Shown: one piece after another, positions 27,965 through 37,216 of the stretch
Position numbering within the stretch: position 1 is the stretch's first letter
Layout of the letters: each line of letters opens with the position of its first letter
Source of the DNA: Collinsella sp. WCA1-178-WT-3 (M1)
Lineage (GTDB): Bacteria > Actinomycetota > Coriobacteriia > Coriobacteriales > Coriobacteriaceae
Length of the DNA: 64,000 nt
Assembly (NCBI RefSeq): GCF_009696325.1
Contig: NZ_VUME01000002.1
Coordinates: 1 to 64,000 of the forward strand
Reading direction: 5' to 3'
Notes under the pieces: model-generated
The model's input: only the letters and a program-made list of their open reading frames with translations
What the model was told of the DNA's origin: nothing
Databases searched by the model: none
Translations under genes and position numbers: made by a program

Positions 27965-28891
27965 ATGGAAGCGCAGGAAACCCCCCAGATTGAGCGAGAG
28001 ACTCAGGCGCCCAAAAAGCGTGAGTTGGCGTTGGTGTCGCGCAGCACCTATCTCAAAGAGAAGGCGCTGCAGTGGATCTTCTTTGCTTGCGCGTTCTTGG
28101 CGGTCGTCACCGTCATCCTGATTTTTGTCTTTACCACGTACTCGGCGTTGCCCGTCTTTACCGACATCGGTCTGGCGGACTTCTTTAGCTTTACGTGGGC
28201 GCCCTCCGAGGGCCATTACGGCATCATGTCGCTGCTGGCGGGCTCTGGTCTGGTGACGGTCGGTGCGCTCGCCATGGGTGTGCCCCTGGGTGTGGGCACG
28301 GCCGTGTATCTGGTCGAGATCGCCGGCAAGCGCGTGCGCAGTCTCATCAGCCCCGCCGTCGACCTGCTGGCGGGTATCCCCTCCATCATCTACGGTTTCT
28401 TTGGCATGGTCATCATCCGTCCGTTTATCGCGCAGCTGACCGGTGGTCTTGGCTTTGGTGCGCTGACAGCGTGGCTCGTGCTCGCCATCATGATCGTTCC
28501 CACCATCACCACGCTCACCATCGATGCCCTCAATTCCATTCCCATGGGCATTCGCGAGGCATCCTATGCCATGGGTGCCACCAAGTGGCAGACCATCTAC
28601 AAGGTCGTGCTGCCTGCAGCCAAGTTGGGCATCGTCGATGCGATTGTCTTGGGCATGGGTCGTGCCATCGGTGAGACCATGGCCGTGCTCATGGTCGTTG
28701 GCAACGCTCCGGTCATCCCGGACAGCATCTCGAGCCCCATCTCGACGCTCACGAGCCAGATCGCGCTCGACATGAGCTATTCCTCGGGCCTGCACCGCTC
28801 GGCTCTGTTTGGCATGGGCGTGGTCCTGTTTATCATTTCCGCCGCATTGGTGGGCATCGTCCGTCTGATTTCCAAGAAGAAGAGGGGGTAG
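27965..28891 (+). CDS. pstC: Phosphate ABC transporter permease PstC
   Basis: 308 residues with six membrane helices and a cytoplasmic N-terminal tail of about 40 residues. The permease loop that docks the ATPase reads EASYAMGATKWQTIYKVVLP, and the helix bundle includes GIPSIIYGFFGM. The chosen ATG at 27965 has GGGGAG 8 bases upstream. A GTG at 27956 is less likely because the ribosome site would then be part of the start. It follows pstS by one base and pairs with pstA in the channel. Confidence 0.95.
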   Translation: MEAQETPQIERETQAPKKRELALVSRSTYLKEKALQWIFFACAFLAVVTVILIFVFTTYSALPVFTDIGLADFFSFTWAPSEGHYGIMSLLAGSGLVTVGALAMGVPLGVGTAVYLVEIAGKRVRSLISPAVDLLAGIPSIIYGFFGMVIIRPFIAQLTGGLGFGALTAWLVLAIMIVPTITTLTIDALNSIPMGIREASYAMGATKWQTIYKVVLPAAKLGIVDAIVLGMGRAIGETMAVLMVVGNAPVIPDSISSPISTLTSQIALDMSYSSGLHRSALFGMGVVLFIISAALVGIVRLISKKKRG

Positions 28892-28894
28892 GCT

Positions 28895-29800
28895 ATGTCC
28901 GATTTCGTTGACACGACGGTCGATACGACCTCGTCGCGCGAACGCATCAAGCGTGCCCTTTCCCATGGTAAGAAGGGCCGCATCAACAAGGATCTGTCCA
29001 ACAAGATTATGCTCGGCGTGTTTCGCGCCGCGGCCTATATCACCACGCTGGTGCTGGTCGCCATCATCGCCTATGTAGTTATCAACGGTCTGCCTCACAT
29101 CTCGCTCGACTTTATCTTTGGCTGGCCGCAGGGCGTAAACGCCGAGGGCGGCATTTGGCCCACTATCGTCTCGACCGTCTACGTGACGGCGCTCGCCATG
29201 CTCATCTGCACGCCGGTTGCCGTCTTGGCTGCGGTCTATCTGGCCGAGTATGCCAAGCAGGGCAAGGTCGTCGACATCATTCGCTATGCTGCCGATGCCC
29301 TGGCCTCGGTGCCCTCCATTGTTATGGGCCTTTTTGGCTACGCCTTGTTTGTCGAGGCCATGGGCCTGGGTCTTTCGATGGTTTCGGCCGCCCTGGCGCT
29401 CGCACTTCTGATGCTGCCCATTGTCATGCGTACCACCGAGGAGGCAATCCGCGCCGTTCCGCGCTATATCCGTTGGGGCGCATATGGCCTGGGTGCCACC
29501 AAGTGGCAGGTCGTCTCCAAGATCGTGCTTCCTTCGGCTTTTGGTCGCATCGCCACCGGCATCGTACTTGCCATCGGCCGCGCCATCGGCGAGACCGCCG
29601 TGGTGCTCTACACCATGGGCCAGGCCATCAACCTGCCTATTTCGCCGCTCGATTCCGGCCGCCCCATGACCGTTCACCTTTATCTGCTTGCCAATGACGG
29701 CATCAACATGAACGCAGCCTACGGCACCGCGCTTTTGCTGATGGCGATTATTCTGGCCTTCAACCTGTTTGCGCGTTATCTGTCGCGCAAACGCCGCTAG
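28895..29800 (+). CDS. pstA: Phosphate ABC transporter permease PstA
   Basis: 301 residues with six membrane helices and a charged cytoplasmic tail of about 45 residues. The ATPase-docking loop is GAYGLGATKWQVVSKIVLP and the conserved stretch ASVPSIVMGLFGYALF matches the PstA family. It begins 3 bases after the pstC stop, with AGAGGGGGT as the ribosome site, and precedes pstB by 12 bases. Confidence 0.95.
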   Translation: MSDFVDTTVDTTSSRERIKRALSHGKKGRINKDLSNKIMLGVFRAAAYITTLVLVAIIAYVVINGLPHISLDFIFGWPQGVNAEGGIWPTIVSTVYVTALAMLICTPVAVLAAVYLAEYAKQGKVVDIIRYAADALASVPSIVMGLFGYALFVEAMGLGLSMVSAALALALLMLPIVMRTTEEAIRAVPRYIRWGAYGLGATKWQVVSKIVLPSAFGRIATGIVLAIGRAIGETAVVLYTMGQAINLPISPLDSGRPMTVHLYLLANDGINMNAAYGTALLLMAIILAFNLFARYLSRKRR

Positions 29801-29812
29801 TTAAGGAGTCCC

Positions 29813-30616
<804 letters not shown>

Positions 30617-30708
30617 TCGGTGCGACTAGTCCCAAGCCGATCGGACCTGGTCCGGTGCGTATTCACTGTGCGGGCGGCATGACCGCACCCAACTGATTGG
30701 AGTGAACC

Positions 30709-31566
30709 ATGCGCAAACTGTTTTCCCGTCAGCTCGTCGAGGCTCGTCACGAGATGTTGAGCATCTACGAGGCTGTAGACCTGGCTCTTCACGACGCCGT
30801 GAAGGCCTATGTGACCGACGACCGCAAGCTCGCCACCAAGACCAAGAAGCGCACGCTTTCGATTGACGCGCGCTGCGCCAACCTGGAGGCCGTGTGCTAC
30901 AACCTGATCGCTACGCAGTCGCCGGTCGCCTCCGACTTCCGCTTGCTGCAGACAATCATCTACGTCGACTTTAACCTGCAGCGCATGACCGATAAGGTTC
31001 GCCAGATCTGCCGCGCCACGCGTCATATGGTCAAGGCCGATATCTCGCTGCCCCAGGAGCTCGTCGGTACGGTTGAGGCCGAGGCCGAAGCCGTATACCA
31101 GGTGCTGGGCTCGTCGCTTTCCGCGCTCGTCACCAACGACATGTCCATCATCTGCAACCTGGCCGTCGAGGACGAGCCGGTGCATGCGGCCTATGAGAAG
31201 TTCTTCCGTACCTTCAACCGCATGGACGCGGGCGAGTTTATGGACGACGACAGCAACTATGACGATCTGCGCCGCGCCATCATGGTTTCGCGCTACCTCG
31301 ATCGCATCGCCTCGATTTCCATCGATGCCGCCTGCCGTCTGACCTTCCTTTTGACCGGCCAGCGCATGAACGCCGGCGATATCGCCCGTACGGACGAGGA
31401 TGAGCTCGAGAGCATGCGCGTACCTTCGGGCGAGGGCGTCATCATGAGGCCCACTGTCGATGCGCGCTTTGTTGCCAAGGTGCCCGCTAACGAGGTGAGC
31501 GAGGGTCTTCGCTACCTGCTCGAGCACCTCGAGGACGAGGACGATACCGAGGATGACGAGGAGTAG
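30709..31566 (+). CDS. phoU: PhoU-like phosphate signalling protein
   Basis: 285 residues, all helical, with two PhoU-type three-helix units (about 10-95 and 115-220). The conserved PhoU block TQSPVASDFRLLQTIIYVDFNLQRM is clear. A third segment and a very acidic tail (EDEDDTEDDEE) extend it beyond the usual 215-235 residues. PhoU proteins tie Pst activity to phosphate signalling and metal homeostasis. It follows pstB after 92 bases, so it is probably in the same transcript. No PhoB/PhoR pair is in this window. Confidence 0.85.
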   Translation: MRKLFSRQLVEARHEMLSIYEAVDLALHDAVKAYVTDDRKLATKTKKRTLSIDARCANLEAVCYNLIATQSPVASDFRLLQTIIYVDFNLQRMTDKVRQICRATRHMVKADISLPQELVGTVEAEAEAVYQVLGSSLSALVTNDMSIICNLAVEDEPVHAAYEKFFRTFNRMDAGEFMDDDSNYDDLRRAIMVSRYLDRIASISIDAACRLTFLLTGQRMNAGDIARTDEDELESMRVPSGEGVIMRPTVDARFVAKVPANEVSEGLRYLLEHLEDEDDTEDDEE

Positions 31567-31604
31567 GGTAGCTCCGTTCGTCGAAAGATTGTAAATACCT
31601 AAGT

Positions 31605-31642
31605 GAGCGCGGCCTTGCACATGCAGGGCCGCGCTCTTGCGT
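31605..31642 (+). terminator. Terminator after the pst-phoU operon
   Basis: Stem GAGCGCGGCCTTGCA / TGCAGGGCCGCGCTC (31605-31619, 31622-31636), one wobble pair and a very small loop, followed by TTGCGTT. Confidence 0.75.
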
Positions 31643-31686
31643 TAGCATGGGACTACTTGTATGGCTGTTAGCGGAGGCGATTGGCA

Positions 31687-32424
31687 ATGGATAATTATTT
31701 GAACGTGATGCGCGCTCGCCGCGAGCAGATTCTCGAACGCTTTTATGCCGCACTCGATCGCGCGGGCCGTTCTCACGATGCCGCACGTCTGATTGCCGTC
31801 TCCAAGACCGTTGGCGTCGATGAGACCGTTGCCGCCATCCAGGCAGGGTATCGTCATTTTGCCGAGAACCGTCCGCAGGAGCTTGTTCGCAAGCTTGCGG
31901 GGCTGGCGGAGCATCCGGAGCTGCCCGAGGTGCGCTTCGATATGATCGGTAATCTTCAGACCAACAAGATCAATGCGGTGCTGGGTGCGGCCGAGCTGAT
32001 TCATTCGGTGGGGTCGCTTCATTTGGCGCAGGCTATCTCGAGCCGTGCCGTCCGCAAGATTGAGGCGGGCGAGCTTGCCGGTCCTCAGCATGTGCTGATC
32101 GAGGTCAATGTAAGCGGGGAGGAGTCCAAGGGCGGCTTTTCGCCCGATGAGGTTCGTGCCTCCGCCGGCGAGCTTGCGGAACTTGAGGGAATTTGTGTGC
32201 AGGGGCTTATGACCATGGCACCCCGGGGGAATAAGGATGTGGCGCGCCGCACCTTTGCCGGGCTGCGTGAGTTGAGGGATGAGCTGGAGACGGCACACCC
32301 CGATCTGTGTCTGCCTGAGCTTTCTTGCGGCATGAGCGAGGACTTTGAGCCTGCCCTTGAGGAAGGCTCGACGCTTGTTCGCCTGGGCAGGGTAGTATTC
32401 AGCCCGGAGTTTGAAGTAAAATAA
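31687..32424 (+). CDS. PLP homeostasis protein (YggS/PLPBP family)
   Basis: 245-residue fold-type III PLP-binding protein without known catalysis, involved in vitamin B6 and amino-acid homeostasis. PLP-lysine lies in LIAVSKTVG near residue 38, HFAENRPQEL and MIGNLQTNKI (in place of the common HxIGxLQxNK) follow, and LSCGMSEDFEPALEEGST near the end is a family signature. The ATG at 31687 lies 9 bases after GGAGG. It is normally found between pgeF and sepF, so the pst operon interrupts this order here. Confidence 0.93.
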   Translation: MDNYLNVMRARREQILERFYAALDRAGRSHDAARLIAVSKTVGVDETVAAIQAGYRHFAENRPQELVRKLAGLAEHPELPEVRFDMIGNLQTNKINAVLGAAELIHSVGSLHLAQAISSRAVRKIEAGELAGPQHVLIEVNVSGEESKGGFSPDEVRASAGELAELEGICVQGLMTMAPRGNKDVARRTFAGLRELRDELETAHPDLCLPELSCGMSEDFEPALEEGSTLVRLGRVVFSPEFEVK

Positions 32425-32484
32425 GAGCCTGAAGTGCGCGCTGATTGTCAGAGCGCCTGCATTAGACCGTGAGAGGACACAACC

Positions 32485-33213
32485 ATGGGTTTCCTTGACG
32501 AAATTAAAAATAAAATGCACCTAGGCGGCCAGCAGGGTTATGACCAGGGTTATGGCCAGGATGATGACTACGGTTACGATGACGGCTATGACGACGGCTA
32601 TCAGAACAACGGCTACAGCGGTGCTTCGGGCGAGGGCTTCTACACGCAAGATGAACCGAGCAATGGACTGCTGGGGCAGACACGCCGCGGAGAGGCTGAG
32701 TCGGTTGCTGTGTACACGCGTTCCGGTCAACTGATCGGCGACGACTCCCGTCACGCTACGACGTACAATCCGCCTTCGCGCTCTCAGGATGCCGCTGCGG
32801 GCGGTTATCGTCCCGGCGCCTATGACACGCCGTCAAGCTACGCCGAGAACGCTCGGGTCCGCGCTGCCGCTGTGCCCGCTCCTGCTTCAACGCCGAGCGA
32901 TGCCTCTGCCTATGCGAGCAATATCATCAACGCCACGCCTCAGTTGCCGGCCTACGTTCTTCGTCCGGAGAGTTATGACGACGTGGAGACGGTCGTGCGC
33001 CGCGTGCGTACCAAGCAGCCTGTCGCGCTGATCTTTGTGGGCGTTCGCACCGAGGTCGCCAAACGCGTCCTGGACTTTAGCTATGGCTTTGCCTGCGGCC
33101 TGGGCGCTTCGGTCAAAGAAGTGGGCGATCGCGTGTTTATGGTGCTGCCCGCCGGCTGCGAGGTCAAGGATTCGGATCTCAAGAAGCTTCGCGCCGACGG
33201 CTATCTCAAGTAA
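32485..33213 (+). CDS. sepF: Division protein SepF
   Basis: Membrane and FtsZ anchor. 242 residues. A short amphipathic N-terminal helix MGFLDEIKNKM would bind the membrane. A low-complexity Gly/Tyr/Asp/Gln region (about 15-60) and a long linker lead to the SepF core (about 150-242), with LRPESYDDVETVVRRV, PVALIF and the closing FMVLPAG. The linker is longer than in Bacillus SepF. With no ftsA in the cluster, SepF is the likely main FtsZ tether. The ribosome site is GAGAGGA. Its TAA is in the same frame as the next gene, yggT. Confidence 0.92.
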   Translation: MGFLDEIKNKMHLGGQQGYDQGYGQDDDYGYDDGYDDGYQNNGYSGASGEGFYTQDEPSNGLLGQTRRGEAESVAVYTRSGQLIGDDSRHATTYNPPSRSQDAAAGGYRPGAYDTPSSYAENARVRAAAVPAPASTPSDASAYASNIINATPQLPAYVLRPESYDDVETVVRRVRTKQPVALIFVGVRTEVAKRVLDFSYGFACGLGASVKEVGDRVFMVLPAGCEVKDSDLKKLRADGYLK

Positions 33214-33234
33214 AGACAAGGCGAGGAGATTCCC

Positions 33235-33516
33235 ATCAACATCTACACCATCGTTCAGCTTGTCAACACGCTGTTTAATTTTTATTCCACGTTGATTGTG
33301 GTCTACTGCTTTATGACGTGGATTCCCATGAAGCAGGGTGGTTTGCTACAGGATATCGCGGCGGTGCTCGACAGCGTTTGCGGCCCTTGGCTCAACCTGT
33401 TTCGCCGGTTTATGCCGCCGATGGGCGGTATCGATTTTTCACCGGTCGTTGCGATTATTGCGTTGCAGTTGGTGCAGAAGCTCATTCTGCAGCTACTTAT
33501 AGGTATACTCGTATAG
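33235..33516 (+). CDS. YggT-family membrane protein with probable AUC start
   Basis: A 93-residue hydrophobic protein of the YggT family (two membrane segments, about 5-30 and 65-92, with a conserved loop containing CGPWLNLFRRFMPPMGGIDFSP). No ATG, GTG or TTG exists in frame between the sepF stop (33211) and TTG at 33292, yet the conserved first helix begins before 33292. A strong GAGGAG at 33223-33228 lies 6 bases before ATC at 33235, while ATT at 33229 is immediately after it. AUC is therefore the best start. The alternative, TTG at 33292, loses the first helix and has no ribosome site. YggT is usually encoded between sepF and divIVA, as here. Confidence 0.75.
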   Translation: MNIYTIVQLVNTLFNFYSTLIVVYCFMTWIPMKQGGLLQDIAAVLDSVCGPWLNLFRRFMPPMGGIDFSPVVAIIALQLVQKLILQLLIGILV

Positions 33517-33578
33517 GACTGGCTCAGTAACCTATGTCGGGCGCTTAGCGCCAAGGCGATGATAAAGGAGAACTTGTT

Positions 33579-34247
33579 ATGGCTATTACCCCTGCTGACA
33601 TCCAGGCTCAGACCTTCTCTGAGGCCAAGCGCGGCTACGATCCCGCCGAGGTCGACGTCTTCCTGGAGACCCTGTCCTCCGAGGTCGACGCTATGCTTGC
33701 CAAGATCGTTGATCTTAAGGGTCGCCTGACCGCCACCGAGCAGCAGCTTGCCGATACGCAGGCTCAGCTTGCGCAGGCCCAGGATTCTGCCGCTCAGGCT
33801 GCCCCTGTCGCCACTCCCGCTCCCGATTTCTCCGCTCAGGAGCGTCAGATTTCCGCCGCTCTCATTGCGGCTCAGCAGACCGCCGAGGCGATTGTCAACG
33901 ACGCTAACGAGAATGCTGACCGCATCCGCAACGAGGCCGACGCCAAGGCCCGCGAGGTCATCCGTCAGGCCCTGACCGAGAAGCAGGCCGAGCTCGAGGA
34001 GATTGACCGTCTGAAGGCTTCCCGCGAGGAGTTCAAGGCCGAGTATCTCAAGCTCATTCAGCACTTTATGGACGATGCTCAGAATTCCTTCCCGGCCGAT
34101 CTGCTGGCTTCTACGCCGGTCGGTTCCGCGGCTTCTCCTGCCGTGACCATGCCTGCCGCCGAGCCGCTGCCTGTCGCTGATCCGGTTGTCCCCGTGGCCG
34201 ACCCCTTCGCCCCGATTGACAACTTTGCCGCGGACGACCTGGACTAG
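33579..34247 (+). CDS. divIVA: DivIVA-domain protein
   Basis: 222 residues. The N-terminal DivIVA lipid-binding segment (about 1-60) has ITPADIQAQTFSEAKRGYD and VDVFLETLSSEVD. Two coiled-coil stretches follow (about 45-75 and 95-165) and then a Pro/Ala-rich acidic tail. Proteins of this type mark poles or septa and, in actinobacteria, guide wall growth. It closes the conserved sepF-yggT-divIVA group and is followed by a strong terminator. Confidence 0.9.
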   Translation: MAITPADIQAQTFSEAKRGYDPAEVDVFLETLSSEVDAMLAKIVDLKGRLTATEQQLADTQAQLAQAQDSAAQAAPVATPAPDFSAQERQISAALIAAQQTAEAIVNDANENADRIRNEADAKAREVIRQALTEKQAELEEIDRLKASREEFKAEYLKLIQHFMDDAQNSFPADLLASTPVGSAASPAVTMPAAEPLPVADPVVPVADPFAPIDNFAADDLD

Positions 34248-34274
34248 CGCCAAAACTACAATCTAGCCCCTTAG

Positions 34275-34304
34275 AAGGAGCTCGCGCTTGCGAGCTCCTT
34301 TTTT
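34275..34304 (+). terminator. Terminator after divIVA
   Basis: Perfect 11-bp stem AAGGAGCTCGC / GCGAGCTCCTT (34275-34285, 34290-34300) with a 4-base loop and TTTTT. It ends the long rightward dcw block. Confidence 0.92.
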
Positions 34305-34413
34305 GTAGCTGTATACGGGTTGGGAAGCAAAACGCCGAGCTCTGCGTGCGATAGGGCAGAACTCGGCGAACGCTTGAGCGGTAAAAGGTAGATTTTAGGG
34401 CATGGGCCAAAAA

Positions 34414-34944
34414 CTACTTGAGGAGGAAATTGGATAGGGGAATGGTGCGGGCCTCGCGATGCTCGGGGTCGGCGATATGGTCGGCGGGATAGCCGCAGAC
34501 GAGCATGTGGTAGGGATAAACGCCCTCGGGCAGGTTGAACTGCTCGCGGGCTAGCTCGGGCTTAAAATGGCATACCCAGCACGTTCCCAGGCCCTGTTCC
34601 TCGGCCTCCATCATCATCTGATCGCAAACAATCGAGGTGTCGATAGCGCTGGAGTTCATCTGATCATAGGGACGCACCCAAGCATCGTTGGTAACGCTGC
34701 AAACGAGGAAGATGAGCGGAGCGCCAAAGATGGACCCATCACGAGCAAACCGAGGCTGACAAGCAGCTGCCTTTTCCAGAAGCTCAGGCGTATCCAACAC
34801 CATCACACGGGTTGGATGATTATTGCAAGCAGAAGGAGCAATGCGTCCAGCCTCAACAATGGTATCCACCACAGCCTGCTCAACAGAACGATCCTCAAAC
34901 AAACGACAAGAATACCGAGACCGAGCCAGATCCATATACGACAT
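34414..34944 (-). CDS. Nitroreductase-family protein
   Basis: 176-residue FMN-dependent nitroreductase-like oxidoreductase. RSRYSCRLFEDRSVE is the typical opening, followed by APSACNNHPTRVMVLD and the C-terminal GYPADH. The small single-domain size matches the NfsA/FrmA-like short subfamily; the substrate is unknown. The ATG at 34944 is preceded on its strand by GGAGG with 8-base spacing. An upstream extension to 35010 would add a hydrophobic string with no support. It points toward the divIVA terminator, so the two transcription units converge. Confidence 0.82.
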   Translation of the reverse strand: MSYMDLARSRYSCRLFEDRSVEQAVVDTIVEAGRIAPSACNNHPTRVMVLDTPELLEKAAACQPRFARDGSIFGAPLIFLVCSVTNDAWVRPYDQMNSSAIDTSIVCDQMMMEAEEQGLGTCWVCHFKPELAREQFNLPEGVYPYHMLVCGYPADHIADPEHREARTIPLSNFLLK

Positions 34945-35227
34945 ACAAGCCCTCCAACAATTAAAAATCAAACAAACCCAAAGTAACCCAAAGAGTACCC
35001 AAAGCAGCAATCAGTCAAACGCTCACCAAGGGCCAAAGTGTCCGAGCGGGTACCAAAGGTCCCTTCAGCCAAACCCCCATTGCGCTAAAACAATCAGCCA
35101 AGGTTCCCAATGGCGGTACGCAAGGCGAAGGCCCGACACCTATTTACTTTCGAACGACTCTGCCGTGCAGCCGGAGAGAGAAAGCAAATAGGTGCCGGGC
35201 CTTCGCCGGTGGGACGCATACCCCCAA
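34945..35227. other. Gene-free stretch with A/C-biased strand
   Basis: No reading frame with support. The plus strand is rich in A and C with many CAAA, CCAA and CCCAAAG words, unlike the neighbouring genes. It ends in a 28-bp imperfect inverted repeat (listed separately). The 11-mer AATCAGCCAAG at 35092-35102 recurs at 48770-48780, also close to a long palindrome. Confidence 0.5.
35124..35207. repeat. 28-bp inverted repeat between convergent ends
   Basis: The left arm 35124-35151 (starting GGCGAAGGCCCGACACC) pairs with 35180-35207 with two transitions that still allow G-T pairing. The loop is 28 bases. It lies just after the end of the DUF47 gene (minus strand) and upstream of the nitroreductase gene. 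Confidence 0.8.
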
Positions 35228-35851
35228 TTAACTGTTCTTCATGACAATCGAATCCACGACATCGGCCACATTCTCGCAGCAGTCGGCGCAGTACTCCAAG
35301 AAGGCGTACACGTCACGCCAGGCGATGACCTCGAGCGGGTCCTTGCCGTTGACGTGCAGGTTACGCATGGCGTTGATGTAGAGTTCGTCGGCCTCGGACT
35401 CGATGGTGTTGATCTGGATGACGAGCTCGCGCAGCGTTTTGGACTTGCGGTAGTTGGGCAACTCGACCATCAGGTCCTTCATGGCGCGGCAGGCGTCGGT
35501 CACCTTGTGGGCGATCACGATGGCATCAGGGTGGATGCTCTGGATGTTGGTGAAGTAGAGGCGCTGCACGACGCCCTCAATACGGTCGAGCACGGTATCG
35601 AGCGAGCAGCTCATTAGGTTAAGGTCCTCGCGCTCAAGCGGGGTGATAAAGGCCGTGAGCAGGGCGTCTTCGAGCTCATGGTGCTTCTTGTCTGCTGCAT
35701 GCTCAATCGCATGCATCTTCTCGAGCATATCGTGGATCTGCGCGGGGTCAAAGTTCTCAAAAATCTTGGTGAGCAGCTCGGCTGCCTGAACGGCGAAGTC
35801 GGCGCAGACGACGTAGTTGTCAAAGTAGAACGAATCGGGTTTCTTTGCCAT
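35228..35851 (-). CDS. DUF47 (PhoU-related) partner of phosphate transporter
   Basis: 207 residues, helical, DUF47 family (PhoU-like superfamily). Genes of this family are usually next to Pit transporters and are believed to modulate them. Visible features are FDPAQIHDMLEKMHAIEHAADKKHHEL, the metal-binding E/H-rich helix, and LEYCADCCENVADVVDSIV near the end. It follows the Pit gene by 66 bases on the same strand, so it is probably co-transcribed. Confidence 0.85.
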   Translation of the reverse strand: MAKKPDSFYFDNYVVCADFAVQAAELLTKIFENFDPAQIHDMLEKMHAIEHAADKKHHELEDALLTAFITPLEREDLNLMSCSLDTVLDRIEGVVQRLYFTNIQSIHPDAIVIAHKVTDACRAMKDLMVELPNYRKSKTLRELVIQINTIESEADELYINAMRNLHVNGKDPLEVIAWRDVYAFLEYCADCCENVADVVDSIVMKNS

Positions 35852-35917
35852 GAGTGATCCTTTCGGGGCGAAGACGGGTGGGCGAGGTAATGCGGTCCGG
35901 ATGGACGTTCGGTTTGA

Positions 35918-36967
35918 CTAGAGGAACATCATGAACAGCCTGGCCATGACAAAGCTGATGAGTCCACAGGCGGGGAAGGTGAAGAACCACGTGAACATCA
36001 TGTCCTTGACCACGCCGAAGTTGATGGCCGAGAGGCGCTTGACGGCGCCAACGCCCATGATGGCGCAGGTCTTGATGTGCGTGGAGGACACGGGGATACC
36101 GGTGAGCGTGGCAAGCAGCAGGTTTGCGGCTCCTGCCAGGTCGGCAGAGAAGCCCTGATACTTCTCGAGCTTAACCATGCTCTGGCCGACGGACTTGATG
36201 ATACGCTCACCGCCCACGCTGGTGCCGATGCCCATGGTGGCCGAGCACAGCAGCATGATCCAGATGGGGATGCCGGCGTTGCCGACGCCGGTCTGTCCGT
36301 TGGCAAAGGCGACACCTAAAAAGAGCACGCCGATGAACTTTTGTCCATCCTGCGCGCCGTGCATAAAGCTCATGGCCGCGGCGCTCGCGATCTGAGCATA
36401 TTTAAAGAAGACGTTGGCACGTCGCCTGTTGGCGGCAGCGAAAAGAATCGAGACGAGCTTGCACAGGACCCAGCCCATGACGAAGCCCAGACCGATGGAG
36501 AGCGCCAGGCCGTAGATGACCTTCATCCACTCGTGGACATTGACGCTGCTGGCGCCGCCGAGGGCGATGGCAGCGCCGGTCAGGCCGGCGATGAGGCTGT
36601 GGCTCTGCGAGGTGGGGATGCCAAAACGCGATGCCGTGGCGCCGTAGACGACGATGGAGAACAGGGCCGCGCAGAGGCACGCGAGCGCCATGGTGCTGTT
36701 TCCGCCAAAGTCGACGATATGGGAGATGGTGTTGGCAACGCTGGCATTAAAGTGCGTCATGATGAGCACGCCCAAAAAGTTGAACGCGGCACTCATGAGA
36801 ATGGCGGCGCGGGCGGGCATGCAACGCGTGGTGACACAGGTCGCGATGGCGTTGGGCGCGTCGGTCCATCCGTTGACGAAGATGGCGCCGAGCGCGAGGA
36901 ACACGGTGACGGCAAGGACTGGGTTCGAAACAAGTTGGCCGAGGAAGGCTGAGAACGTTACGTCCAT
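35918..36967 (-). CDS. pit: Inorganic phosphate transporter, PiT family
   Basis: 349 residues with about ten membrane helices. The two inverted PiT signatures are present: GWTDAPNAIATCV with TTRCMPARAA near residue 34, and FMHGAQDGQKFIGV near 200, then GIPVSSTHIKTCAIMG near 310. This secondary carrier moves phosphate with protons or sodium and has lower affinity than Pst. With the pst operon in this window, the organism has two phosphate uptake routes. It is the first gene of a two-gene leftward operon with the DUF47 partner. Confidence 0.92.
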   Translation of the reverse strand: MDVTFSAFLGQLVSNPVLAVTVFLALGAIFVNGWTDAPNAIATCVTTRCMPARAAILMSAAFNFLGVLIMTHFNASVANTISHIVDFGGNSTMALACLCAALFSIVVYGATASRFGIPTSQSHSLIAGLTGAAIALGGASSVNVHEWMKVIYGLALSIGLGFVMGWVLCKLVSILFAAANRRRANVFFKYAQIASAAAMSFMHGAQDGQKFIGVLFLGVAFANGQTGVGNAGIPIWIMLLCSATMGIGTSVGGERIIKSVGQSMVKLEKYQGFSADLAGAANLLLATLTGIPVSSTHIKTCAIMGVGAVKRLSAINFGVVKDMMFTWFFTFPACGLISFVMARLFMMFL

Positions 36968-37180
36968 ATATGGGCTTTCTCGAAGTTTGCAGAAACGTTA
37001 CAAAAACATGATAAATCGTATCACCTCCTGCGGGTTTCTTTACCGAGTTCTGACGGGAGAAGTGAATTTTTTGGCACTAAAATTGAATATTAGCCCTGTT
37101 GACCGCGGGTGTTCTTTTTGCTAACACGCCGTGAGGACACGTGCGCTCGCTCCGACACCCCAAAACCACAGTCTGTTCGC

Positions 37181-37210
37181 TTTACAATATACAAACATGC
37201 GTTCGATAAT
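37181..37210 (+). promoter_or_regulatory. Promoter placing the start site at the ATG (leaderless transcript)
   Basis: TTTACA (37181-37186), an 18-base spacer and GATAAT (37205-37210). The expected transcription start about 7 bases after the -10 box coincides with the ATG at 37217. Confidence 0.65.
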
Positions 37211-37216
37211 AGGGGC

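Noticed and set aside
27935-29677. 580-codon minus-strand frame opposite pstC and pstA
   Set aside because: A shadow of two clearly conserved permease genes; the translation is hydrophilic repeats typical of antisense frames.
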